Positions 6,294 through 11,683 are shown, counted from the first letter of the stretch. The stretch: DNA of 11,683 bases from Devosia sp. (GCA_028290245.1 JAQGKG010000219.1:1-11683), one strand, 5' to 3'. Program-made: numbers and translations. The notes: generated by a model from the letters alone, not told the origin.

Positions 6294-6980
6294 TCACCAA
6301 GCCCCAATAGGCTCCAGCCAACGTTGAATTTGGGGGTCCAATTCGCGCCAGGATTGGAGCAGGGCGGCGTCGAAGGTGTAGATGGCGGCTATGCCGCTGC
6401 TCAGGTAGGCGGTGCGGACGCATTGCGCGGCGGCGCGGCCGGCGACGGGTTGCTGGCATTTGGCGACGAAGGGGTTGGGGGAGAGGGCGTCGTACCAGAC
6501 GTTTTCTCCGGCGTAGCCGTCTTTGGGCTGCATCGGCTTGCCGACGAGGCCGGGGACGCCCTGCAGGGTTTCGTCAGCGAATTGGTGCAGGTATACGCGA
6601 TCAAGCAGGGTGGCGCTGCTGCGGGCGCGACTGGGCGGCAAAAGGGTGACGTCGATGGGGACGGGGTGCTGTGCCCCGGCAGGTGAAATCATGATGCGCA
6701 GGTCGATCTGGTCGGTGAAGCCGCTGCGAATCTGCTCGCCATAACGAAACCATGAGCGTGGAATGGCCAATTCGCGGCCAGAAATGGTCTGAAAAACCGG
6801 GTTAGAATCAGCCAGAGTCGGCGCCGGAACGCTCTCTACACGGCCCATTTCGTCGATGAGATACGCCGCTCCAACAGCTAGCAGCAGAGCGAAAACTGCA
6901 ATGTAAGCAAGGTTGTAGACCAGCGAAGGCCGAGCCTTGCTGGGCTGTATCGGTGCCGAATGTGAGCCCATCTCCAGCAT
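6294..6980 (-). CDS. Hypothetical membrane-anchored protein with a large extracytoplasmic domain
   Basis: I do not recognise the family. The 228-residue product has a short cytosolic N-terminus, one hydrophobic segment at about 20-42 and then a soluble domain of about 185 residues that should face the periplasm. The topology follows from the basic residues before the helix (K15, R17). The domain holds exactly two cysteines, C175 and C187, which could form a disulfide in the periplasm. It also has a Trp-rich end (QSWREL, RWLEPIGAW). No catalytic motif is visible. The start is uncertain: ATG 6980 has no clear ribosome site, and ATG 6971 is an alternative. It is transcribed divergently from a small membrane protein, with a TTAA-N7-TTAA site 51 bp upstream of the start. 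Confidence 0.72.
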   Translation of the reverse strand: MLEMGSHSAPIQPSKARPSLVYNLAYIAVFALLLAVGAAYLIDEMGRVESVPAPTLADSNPVFQTISGRELAIPRSWFRYGEQIRSGFTDQIDLRIMISPAGAQHPVPIDVTLLPPSRARSSATLLDRVYLHQFADETLQGVPGLVGKPMQPKDGYAGENVWYDALSPNPFVAKCQQPVAGRAAAQCVRTAYLSSGIAAIYTFDAALLQSWRELDPQIQRWLEPIGAW

Positions 6981-7030
6981 TAACCAGTTTTATCGAGGGG
7001 AGGTGACAGCCCATGAGGCAGTCCATATGC

Positions 7031-7045
7031 TTAATGAAGGGTTAA
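7031..7045. promoter_or_regulatory. CtrA-type binding site (TTAA-N7-TTAA)
   Basis: TTAA-TGAAGGG-TTAA fits exactly the full CtrA consensus of alphaproteobacteria. It lies between two divergent genes, 51 bp from the minus-strand start (6980) and 38 bp from the plus-strand start (7083). I counted only about 11 TTAA in the whole window, so this spacing is unlikely to be chance. CtrA could activate or repress either gene. Confidence 0.6.
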
Positions 7046-7082
7046 TATCTGCGCGCAAGCGTAGCGACGACGGGGACGACGG

Positions 7083-7403
7083 ATGACCAAGGAACTTATA
7101 CTTGCGGCCTTCCTGATCGGCGTCGGGCTGTGCATCGCGGGGGCGGGTACGCATCTGTATCAGTGGCGCGCGAAGCAGCAGGCGATGCTGCGCTACGATG
7201 GCAAAACCTTCGTATCGTCGATGGGCAACCTTGCGATGAGCTTCATCTGCGGTCCCTACATCATGCTACAGCTTGGCTGGCAGCATGAGGATGACGGCAC
7301 CTTGTCGATGACCTCGGCACTGGTTTCAGCCGTGGTAGCGTTCGGTTGGGCTTTCGTGACAGGGCTGCTGTTCATGGGTGCCTATGTGGCGATCCGGTAT
7401 TAG
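7083..7403 (+). CDS. Small membrane protein of unknown function
   Basis: The 106-residue product has three hydrophobic segments: about 5-23 (LILAAFLIGVGLCIAGAG), 47-64 (around MGNLAMSFICGPYIML) and 79-104. A short basic loop (HLYQWRAKQQAMLRYDGK) follows the first helix. The pattern FICGPYIMLQ before an acidic loop recalls small Hyphomicrobiales membrane proteins such as DUF6949, but I cannot assign the family firmly. The ATG at 7083 follows a GGGGA ribosome site about 8 bp upstream. It is divergent from another membrane protein and shares with it an upstream CtrA-type site. A terminator lies 86 bp after the stop. Confidence 0.75.
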   Translation: MTKELILAAFLIGVGLCIAGAGTHLYQWRAKQQAMLRYDGKTFVSSMGNLAMSFICGPYIMLQLGWQHEDDGTLSMTSALVSAVVAFGWAFVTGLLFMGAYVAIRY

Positions 7404-7488
7404 AAAATATTCCCTGCGGATTCGAAGACGCGGTGGAACCAAATTGAAGAGGGCGCGTTCTATACGTATCCTCCAAAGACAGATACCG

Positions 7489-7520
7489 GCCTCAGCGTTT
7501 CACCCGCTGAGGCTTTTTTT
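7489..7520 (+). terminator. Intrinsic terminator downstream of the small membrane protein gene
   Basis: GCCTCAGCG (7489-7497) and CGCTGAGGC (7505-7513) form a perfect 9-bp stem with a 7-nt loop, followed by seven T. It is a textbook rho-independent terminator. The 85 bp between the stop codon and the stem hold no credible gene or tRNA. Confidence 0.9.
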
Positions 7521-7550
7521 GTCTCGATCCCCGATCGTAGAGGCAAAAGC

Positions 7551-7588
7551 AATGAGGCCAGCGTGGATCGCTCCATGCTGGCCTCATT
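7551..7588 (-). terminator. Long hairpin, probable terminator of the BTLCP gene
   Basis: A 17-bp stem (7551-7567 with 7572-7588, one G-T pair at 7563/7576) is closed by a 4-nt loop. On the minus strand it is followed by GCTTTTGCC, a short U-tract, and lies 84 bp after the BTLCP stop codon. On the plus strand nothing T-rich follows. Stem length is exceptional for this window. Confidence 0.6.
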
Positions 7589-7591
7589 CAT

Positions 7592-7640
7592 CAGTCCCCT
7601 ATCAGGGATAGGCTGGGTTTCTCAACCCGGGCGGAGACTG
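7592..7640 (-). other. Folded 3' untranslated region of the BTLCP transcript
   Basis: On the minus strand CAGTCTCC (7640-7633) can pair with GGGGACTG (7599-7592). The pair encloses two hairpins: GGGTT/AACCC (7615-7628) and a CTATC/GATAG hairpin around 7600-7611. Together with the adjacent 17-bp hairpin this makes a compact branched RNA right after the gene. Only base pairing is seen; no known RNA family is recognised. Confidence 0.35.
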
Positions 7641-7671
7641 GAATTCTGGGCGTCTTGTTGACTGCCCCGTA

Positions 7672-8301
7672 TTACTTGATGGCAGCGGTGATGGTGATGT
7701 TGCGGTCGTCCATCATGTCGACCCACTGGCCGGCGTTGGCTTGGGACTGGCGCTTGATGAACTGGTAGGGGGTCTGGCTCCACAGATCGACCGAGCCGAC
7801 CTGGTTGTCGAGCACGAGGTCGCCGCGATCGGTGCGGACCAGCAGCACGGCATGGCCTTCGCCATTGGCCTGCTTGACCACCGTCATCAGCAGGGTGCTG
7901 GCGGGCCAGCCGGCATTGATCAGCTCGCGGCGCTTGGCTAGGGCGTAGTCTTCGCAATCGCCGTAGCCGTTCGGATAGGTCCAAAATTCGGAGATCTGGT
8001 AGAGGTCCTGGTCGGTGACGGGAGTCACGGTCTGGTTGACGTAGGCGTTGACGTTGAGGAGTTGGCTCCAGCGCTGGTCATCGAGCGGAACGGTCGCGAC
8101 GGGATTGGCATTGACGCGGCATTCTTCAGGGCGGCTCTTGCAGAATTCCATATGGCCAACCGGAATGCTGGTGGCCGTGGTGCCGGTCTGGATGAAGGCG
8201 ACGTTGCTAGTGTCCAGCGCCTGGACGGGAGCGGCGAAAGCGGCGAGCGCCAAAATGGCCCCCATCAACGCGGTTCGCAGTCCCTTTTTGTTCGATGACA
8301 T
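7672..8301 (-). CDS. Secreted transglutaminase-like cysteine peptidase (BTLCP, LapG superfamily)
   Basis: This 209-residue protein belongs to the bacterial transglutaminase-like cysteine peptidases (PF06035), whose characterised member LapG cuts a surface adhesin in the periplasm under c-di-GMP control. A signal peptide ends at APVQA (cleavage near 28/29). The catalytic triad is complete: C116 in YGDCEDYA, H150 in GHAVLLV and D165 in LVLDNQ. A second Cys pair, C54 and C61, may form a disulfide. The protein is of ordinary length for the short Hyphomicrobiales branch. No LapA-type adhesin, LapD receptor or type I secretion gene is near, so the substrate is unknown. A GGGAGA ribosome site lies 7 nt before the ATG, inside a hairpin that could mask it. 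The next gene upstream on this strand encodes a PilZ protein. Confidence 0.92.
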   Translation of the reverse strand: MSSNKKGLRTALMGAILALAAFAAPVQALDTSNVAFIQTGTTATSIPVGHMEFCKSRPEECRVNANPVATVPLDDQRWSQLLNVNAYVNQTVTPVTDQDLYQISEFWTYPNGYGDCEDYALAKRRELINAGWPASTLLMTVVKQANGEGHAVLLVRTDRGDLVLDNQVGSVDLWSQTPYQFIKRQSQANAGQWVDMMDDRNITITAAIK

Positions 8302-8307
8302 TGTGCA

Positions 8308-8324
8308 GTCTCCCTGATGGAGAC
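8308..8324 (-). promoter_or_regulatory. Hairpin masking the BTLCP ribosome-binding site
   Basis: On the minus strand GTCTCC-ATCAG-GGAGAC forms a perfect 6-bp stem. Its 3' arm contains most of the GGGAGA Shine-Dalgarno sequence placed 7 nt before the start codon. When folded, the ribosome site would be paired, so opening by heat, a protein or a small RNA could control translation. Confidence 0.45.
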
Positions 8325-8477
8325 CAAGTTACGGAACGCGGATTAGGCCGATCCGAAAACTGAGATGCACATTTTATGCGTGTTTTATCGATTGGATTCT
8401 GGGTGGATTAACCATGCGTGGCAGGTGTCGCCGAAAGCTCTGTGGCGGAGAGTCTGATGCGGGGTGGCGCCGGCATC

Positions 8478-8512
8478 TCAGGATGGGGTCCGGCCTTCGC
8501 CGGAATGACATC
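8478..8512. repeat. Short palindromic intergenic repeat
   Basis: TCCGGC-CTTC-GCCGGA (8489-8504), followed by ATGAC, is the core of a very common bacterial intergenic repeat whose translation reads like GPAFAGMT. It sits in the 278-bp gap between the BTLCP and PilZ genes. The rest of that gap holds AT-rich DNA at 8364-8410, probably the BTLCP promoter region, and a TTAACC half-site at 8408. Confidence 0.5.
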
Positions 8513-8540
8513 GCGGTGGGGGATGGCCTGCTTGGCTCTA

Positions 8541-8560
8541 AATCGCTCCACTTAGCGATT
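8541..8560 (-). terminator. Hairpin after the PilZ gene, weak terminator candidate
   Basis: AATCGCT (8541-8547) and AGCGATT (8554-8560) form a perfect 7-bp stem with a 6-nt loop, 20 bp after the PilZ stop codon on the minus strand. Only a short TTTA follows the stem on that strand, so termination would be weak. Confidence 0.35.
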
Positions 8561-8579
8561 GGCCCTGCGATGGTCGGCT

Positions 8580-9212
8580 CTAGTTCATCCGCAGGTTTTG
8601 TTGGATGACCGTGATCATTTCCTGGGCGGAGGCGAATTCGACGGCGACGCCGTTTTGGAAGTGACGGACGACGCGGGCGCGCATGCGGCCCAGCGTGATC
8701 GGCGTGCCCATGGCGGGCCGGACGTCGAGTTCGACGGCGGCGCCCGAGAGGGAGATGTCGATGATCTTGCAATTGTAGCGGCGGCCATCGTCGAGCACGA
8801 CGGTGGAGTGGCGAATATCGGGGACGACGCGCTCGTGGCGGCGGTCTTCCGGCAGATTGAGTACATCCTTGTTGGCGAGCCAGGTGAGTTGGGCTGCCAT
8901 CTTGTCGCGCTTGCGGGGGGAAGCGGCGATGTCCATCAGGAAGCCGCCTTCCATCTGATTCTGGATGGTGCCTTCGATGCGGCCGATGTGGTCGATATAG
9001 GCGATGACCTTTTCGCCATCGACACCAGCGACTGGCGCGATGACCACGGCGTCGCCGGGGGACATTTCCAGTATTTGGCAGGGGAATTCGCGGCGGTCGG
9101 CCAGCATGTAGCGGCCAAGCACCGAGACGCGGACGCGCTGGAAGCGACTGGCCTCCGCACGCGTGCGATTGGGGGCAATGAACTGCGATGAAGGAAGGTT
9201 GTCGCTCAGCAT
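8580..9212 (-). CDS. Double PilZ-domain protein (c-di-GMP binding)
   Basis: The 210-residue cytosolic protein appears to contain two PilZ-type barrels. The second (about 122-200) has the full c-di-GMP signature: R124-x3-R128 followed by D152-I-S-L-S-G157. The first (about 22-112) is degenerate: R23-x2-R26 without a proper RxxxR, and EMSPGD (49-54) in place of DxSxxG. So one c-di-GMP site is expected, with the first barrel as a structural or partner-binding domain. There is no output domain, which suggests that it acts through another protein. I chose ATG 9212; a GTG at 9233 would add seven residues. A GTTAAC half-site lies about 50 bp upstream. Neighbours on the same strand are a PAS protein upstream and a BTLCP peptidase downstream. 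Confidence 0.88.
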   Translation of the reverse strand: MLSDNLPSSQFIAPNRTRAEASRFQRVRVSVLGRYMLADRREFPCQILEMSPGDAVVIAPVAGVDGEKVIAYIDHIGRIEGTIQNQMEGGFLMDIAASPRKRDKMAAQLTWLANKDVLNLPEDRRHERVVPDIRHSTVVLDDGRRYNCKIIDISLSGAAVELDVRPAMGTPITLGRMRARVVRHFQNGVAVEFASAQEMITVIQQNLRMN

Positions 9213-9292
9213 TGCCGGACCGCCAGGGCACACGATATCTTGAGCAAACTAGCGCGTCTTAGTTAACGCAAAGTGTTTTCGATCGCCAATCC

Positions 9293-9311
9293 GCGCGGTG
9301 AGATTCCGCGC
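9293..9311. repeat. Inverted repeat between the PAS and PilZ genes
   Basis: GCGCGG (9293-9298) and CCGCGC (9306-9311) are perfect inverted 6-mers with a 7-bp spacer. There is no T-run. It lies 81-99 bp upstream of the PilZ start and could be an operator or a weak stop signal for the PAS transcript. Confidence 0.3.
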
Positions 9312-9359
9312 AGATCGCTGATATTTAAATGAAATGCCGCGTTTCCTTACGGCAAATTG

Positions 9360-10013
9360 CTACTGGCGGCCGCCGTCGATGACGGCGAGATGGGCGTAGC
9401 GGCGGGCGGTGCGGCCATAAACCACGGCAGGCATGGCGATGGGGGCAGGGCCGGAGACGAAGTTGCTTTCATTGACGACGCTGGCAGCGACTTCGCGAAC
9501 CGAATCCTCAAAGGCGACGTCGTCAGGCCAGATCAGGCGCAGGCCGGTGATGCGCTGTTCCATGATAGGCTGCACGCCGAGCCAATAGGGCTCATCGAGG
9601 GCAGTCATGGCGCCAAGCAGGCGGGTGTGGGTCGATCCATTGTGACGCAGCGGCATCAGGATGGTTTCGAAGCTGACCTTGGTATGCAGCGCGGTGGTGC
9701 CCTGGAAGGTGACCAGCGCCACGGCGTGATCTTCGGTCACGGCGCGCATCAGGGTTTCCATGGCATCGTGATCGCGGTCATGCCAGAGGGCCGAAAAGGA
9801 ACGGCTCTTGAGTTCGCGGCAATAGGCGGTGCACAGGTGGCTGCCGGCAAGGCGGAACGAGAATTTTTCGCTCTCATCGAGCTCCAGGATGAAAGTATTG
9901 GCCAGCGCCTCGCGAATACGCGTCGGGTCGATATCCTTGCGGTCGGGCGCGCTACGAGCACCACGAATGGTGTTCCAATATTCGTAAAGCGTCCTGGTAC
10001 TTGTTTTTTGCAT
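9360..10013 (-). CDS. PAS-domain protein (PAS_5 type)
   Basis: This 217-residue cytosolic protein matches the PAS_5 family of Hyphomicrobiales. The diagnostic start is LYEYWNTIRGARSAPDRKDIDP (about 9-30; key features YW, RG, AP and R), then FILELDESEKFSFRLAGSHLC (about 41-61). There is no kinase, GGDEF, EAL or DNA-binding domain, so the output is unknown; family members are one-domain sensors or adaptors. C61 and C65 form a CxxxC (CTAYC) in the sensing core, which could bind a ligand or respond to redox state. I chose ATG 10013 because a GAGAG ribosome site precedes it and the family starts this way; the longer frame to 10088 has neither. The leader carries a GC-rich hairpin, and a CtrA-type site lies about 97 bp upstream. 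Confidence 0.87.
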   Translation of the reverse strand: MQKTSTRTLYEYWNTIRGARSAPDRKDIDPTRIREALANTFILELDESEKFSFRLAGSHLCTAYCRELKSRSFSALWHDRDHDAMETLMRAVTEDHAVALVTFQGTTALHTKVSFETILMPLRHNGSTHTRLLGAMTALDEPYWLGVQPIMEQRITGLRLIWPDDVAFEDSVREVAASVVNESNFVSGPAPIAMPAVVYGRTARRYAHLAVIDGGRQ

Positions 10014-10024
10014 TGTTCTCTCGA

Positions 10025-10043
10025 CCCGCCCAATATAGGCGGG
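10025..10043 (-). promoter_or_regulatory. Leader hairpin directly upstream of the PAS gene ribosome site
   Basis: CCCGCC (10025-10030) and GGCGGG (10038-10043) form a perfect 6-bp stem with a 7-nt AT-rich loop. On the minus strand it ends 4 nt before the GAGAG ribosome site. It could stabilise the leader or tune translation. Confidence 0.3.
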
Positions 10044-10109
10044 CGCTCCCCCTGTGGAGTGCAGCCGCCGCAAGGTCGACAGTGTCAAAACCCGGCGACA
10101 AAAGCCCTC

Positions 10110-10124
10110 TTAAAGAAGAGTTAA
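10110..10124. promoter_or_regulatory. CtrA-type binding site (TTAA-N7-TTAA) with extra half-site
   Basis: TTAA-AGAAGAG-TTAA is a full match to the CtrA consensus, and a third TTAA (in GGTTAACG, 10125-10132) follows 2 bp later. It lies between divergent genes: 97 bp upstream of the PAS start and 73 bp upstream of the rhomboid start. It could control one or both. Confidence 0.65.
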
Positions 10125-10196
10125 GGTTAACGTCGGCGGCGGCATGTGGAAAAGAACAGCGTAAGGCGCAGGGCGCCAGCGAGTCGGAGCGAAACG

Positions 10197-10931
10197 ATGA
10201 ATGAACAAGGTCAGTTGCCAGTGAATCCGAGCCAGAGAACGCGGGAACCGGTTTTCCTGTTGCCGGGCTCGGTTACGGCGGTGATTGGCGTGCTGATCGC
10301 CATTCATCTGGCATCAACCCTGGTTCTTAACCCGGACGGCTATGTGCAACTGGTATTTTGGTTTGCCTTCCAGCCGTTGCGCATCGTGGCGGCGGGGAGC
10401 GATCCGTCGCTGGCGATTCCATTGCTGTGGACGCCGTTCACCCATGCGCTGATGCATGGCGGGTGGGAACATGTGCTGGTCAACTCGGCATGGTTCGCGA
10501 TTTTCGCGACGCCGGTGGCGCGGCGCTACGGGGCAGGGCCGATGCTGGCGATCTTCTTTGTGTCGGCAGCGGCCGGCGCGGCGTTATTTGCGGCGACGAC
10601 GCTATTGTCAGGGGCATATCTGATCGGTGCATCGGGCGGCGTGGCGGGACTGACGGGGGCGGCGTGCCGGTTCATTTTCCAGCCGGTGATCGTGGCGGAG
10701 CATCCCGAGACCGGGCAGCGCGTGGTGGTTGGGCGGAAGCTGGCGAGTTTTGCCGACCTGTGGCGCGATAGCCGGGCGCGGTTCTTCATCCTGATCTGGG
10801 TGGTGCTGAATGCGGCCGTGCCGCTTTTGCCGCTGGTGACGGGCATGGAGATGTCGGTGGCGTGGCAGGCCCATCTCGGCGGGTTTTTTGCCGGGATACT
10901 GATGGTCGGGTTATTTGAACGAAAGAGTTAA
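10197..10931 (+). CDS. Rhomboid family intramembrane serine protease
   Basis: This 244-residue inner-membrane protein has about six hydrophobic segments after a 22-residue cytosolic N-terminus. The rhomboid dyad is complete: the nucleophile S146 in GASGG (144-148) and the base H226 in AWQAHLGGFFAG. H92 and N96 (HVLVN) in the earlier helix form the expected oxyanion-side HxxxN. The family cuts substrates within or near transmembrane helices; the substrate here is unknown. I chose ATG 10197, which has a CGGAGC ribosome site about 8 bp upstream. An in-frame ATG at 10146 would add 17 basic residues. It diverges from the PAS gene over a CtrA-type site, and its stop codon overlaps that of the convergent OpgC-type gene, leaving no room for a terminator. 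Confidence 0.93.
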   Translation: MNEQGQLPVNPSQRTREPVFLLPGSVTAVIGVLIAIHLASTLVLNPDGYVQLVFWFAFQPLRIVAAGSDPSLAIPLLWTPFTHALMHGGWEHVLVNSAWFAIFATPVARRYGAGPMLAIFFVSAAAGAALFAATTLLSGAYLIGASGGVAGLTGAACRFIFQPVIVAEHPETGQRVVVGRKLASFADLWRDSRARFFILIWVVLNAAVPLLPLVTGMEMSVAWQAHLGGFFAGILMVGLFERKS

Positions 10932-11683
10932 GCCGCCTTGGTGCGGGTGATTTCGGCGGTTTTGGTTAGTACCCATGCGAGTGCCACGAGGAAGATCAGG
11001 CCGGAGCCGAGGATGATGCCGTCGAAGATGGGGTCATTGCCGGGATTGGCGGCTTTGACTGATTGCAGCAGCATAGACAGCACGGTGCCGGTGGCGAAGA
11101 CGGCGAGGCCTTGGCGGCCCATGAGGCGCAGGGGCGTGGCGATGGCTGAGGCGGCGACGCGGCGCATGATGGGCAGGCTGCCGAGGACGTAGAATAGCGC
11201 CAGGGCGTGCAGGAGGCGTGGCAGCGACAGGAAGGTCTTGTCGAACCAGGTGATGTAGAATGGCACGCCCATGCTGCTGAGCCAGCCCATGGCGCGGTTC
11301 ATGGTAGGGCCGACGGGTGGGACTTTCATCCACAGTAGGGTGAAGACCAGAAATGCTGCCGCGAGCCAGAACAGCACCGGCGACCATGGGATGAAGCGGC
11401 CTCGCACTTTCATCGCAGCGCCAGAGAGCAGGCCGATTACGAATAGAATCTGCCAGGAGAACGGGTTGAAGAACCACCCGCCCGGATTGGGGAAGGCGGG
11501 GAGGTTTAGTCGGAACTGGCCGGCGACGACCCACAAAGCCACCGACGCGATGAGCACCAGCCATGGCTTGCGCAGTCCGGCCATCAGGATCAGTGGCGTG
11601 GCCAGCAGCAGGGTCATGTAGAGCGGCAGGATGTTGAGATAGCCGAGCTGGTGGGTCAGCAGCGGAATGCCGATCAGCGTGCC
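10928..11683 (-). CDS. OpgC-type multi-pass membrane protein (N-terminal part missing)
   Basis: The frame is open to the window edge, so the 251 residues present are the C-terminal part of a gene that starts beyond 11683. Reading in from the edge gives the family hallmark HQLGYLNILPLYM, typical of OpgC (PF10129) acyltransferase-like proteins. Further hallmarks are NPFSWQILFVIGLLSG and the late FVxATGTV-like segment (FATGTVLSML). About seven hydrophobic segments can be seen in this part. OpgC adds succinyl groups to osmoregulated periplasmic glucans in the inner membrane; many PF10129 members are untested, so the exact substrate is inference. The ATG at 11617 is internal. The stop codon is part of the TTAA shared with the rhomboid gene. 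Confidence 0.88.
   Translation of the reverse strand, partial: GTLIGIPLLTHQLGYLNILPLYMTLLLATPLILMAGLRKPWLVLIASVALWVVAGQFRLNLPAFPNPGGWFFNPFSWQILFVIGLLSGAAMKVRGRFIPWSPVLFWLAAAFLVFTLLWMKVPPVGPTMNRAMGWLSSMGVPFYITWFDKTFLSLPRLLHALALFYVLGSLPIMRRVAASAIATPLRLMGRQGLAVFATGTVLSMLLQSVKAANPGNDPIFDGIILGSGLIFLVALAWVLTKTAEITRTKAA

Noticed and set aside
7444..7520. Small RNA gene driven by TTGAAG-N17-TATCCT and ended by the terminator
   Set aside because: The predicted transcript would be about 40 nt and consist mostly of the terminator hairpin; the promoter match is modest, so the terminator of the upstream gene explains it better.
8374..9231. Minus-strand frame of 285 codons overlapping the PilZ gene
   Set aside because: The product is dominated by Pro, Arg and His, typical of a frame-shifted GC-rich gene; the real frame there has clear PilZ motifs.
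9263..9329. Further CtrA sites from TTAA at 9263 and 9326
   Set aside because: Neither has a second TTAA at the required 7-bp spacing, so they are at best half-sites.
9357..10124. Plus-strand frame of 255 codons antisense to the PAS gene
   Set aside because: No motif, Gly/Ala/Asp-rich shadow composition, and the opposite strand has recognisable PAS_5 sequence.
1..11683. Mobile elements, CRISPR, tRNA or rRNA genes
   Set aside because: No transposase or integrase motif, no regularly spaced repeats and no cloverleaf or rRNA sequence was found on reading through both strands.

Overview
The window reads as chromosomal DNA of a high-GC alphaproteobacterium in the Hyphomicrobiales (Rhizobiales), plausibly Devosia or a relative. 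The evidence is the gene set: an NDUFS6-like zf-CHCC protein, DUF3126, a PAS_5-type PAS protein, a short BTLCP cysteine peptidase and an OpgC-type membrane protein. CtrA-type TTAA-N7-TTAA sites agree with this. The genus is inference. I see no insertion sequence, phage gene, CRISPR array, rRNA or tRNA. Base composition and gene style look uniform, so this is core genome rather than an island.

Layout, left to right. (1) 1-437: the 3' end of gnd (6-phosphogluconate dehydrogenase), ending in a strong hairpin terminator. (2) 483-2280, minus: a TetA-like MFS exporter and a GNAT acetyltransferase that overlap by 32 bp. (3) 2395-3840, minus: a zf-CHCC (NDUFS6-like) gene followed 9 bp later by a salicylate-hydroxylase-type FAD monooxygenase. 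(4) 3993-6215, plus: an alpha/beta hydrolase divergent from block 3, then cysE, a 317-bp repeat-like spacer, and DUF3126. (5) 6294-7403: a divergent pair of unknown membrane proteins with a CtrA-type site between them. (6) 7672-10013, all minus: a secreted BTLCP (LapG-superfamily) cysteine peptidase, a double-PilZ protein and a PAS_5 protein. (7) 10197-10931, plus: a rhomboid protease divergent from the PAS gene across a second CtrA-type site. It converges on a partial OpgC-type gene whose stop codon shares the same TTAA.

How the genes may work together. Blocks 3-4 are housekeeping: a respiratory-complex accessory zinc protein, a flavin hydroxylase, a hydrolase and the first step of cysteine synthesis. 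Blocks 5-7 look like envelope and cell-cycle biology: c-di-GMP sensing (PilZ), PAS sensing, two proteases (periplasmic cysteine peptidase and intramembrane rhomboid) and a periplasmic-glucan modifier, with CtrA-type operators in two divergent promoter regions. The most interesting lead is this BTLCP/PilZ/PAS/rhomboid neighbourhood with its CtrA sites and an apparent ribosome-site-masking hairpin in front of the BTLCP gene. I found nothing that I would call a clearly new system.
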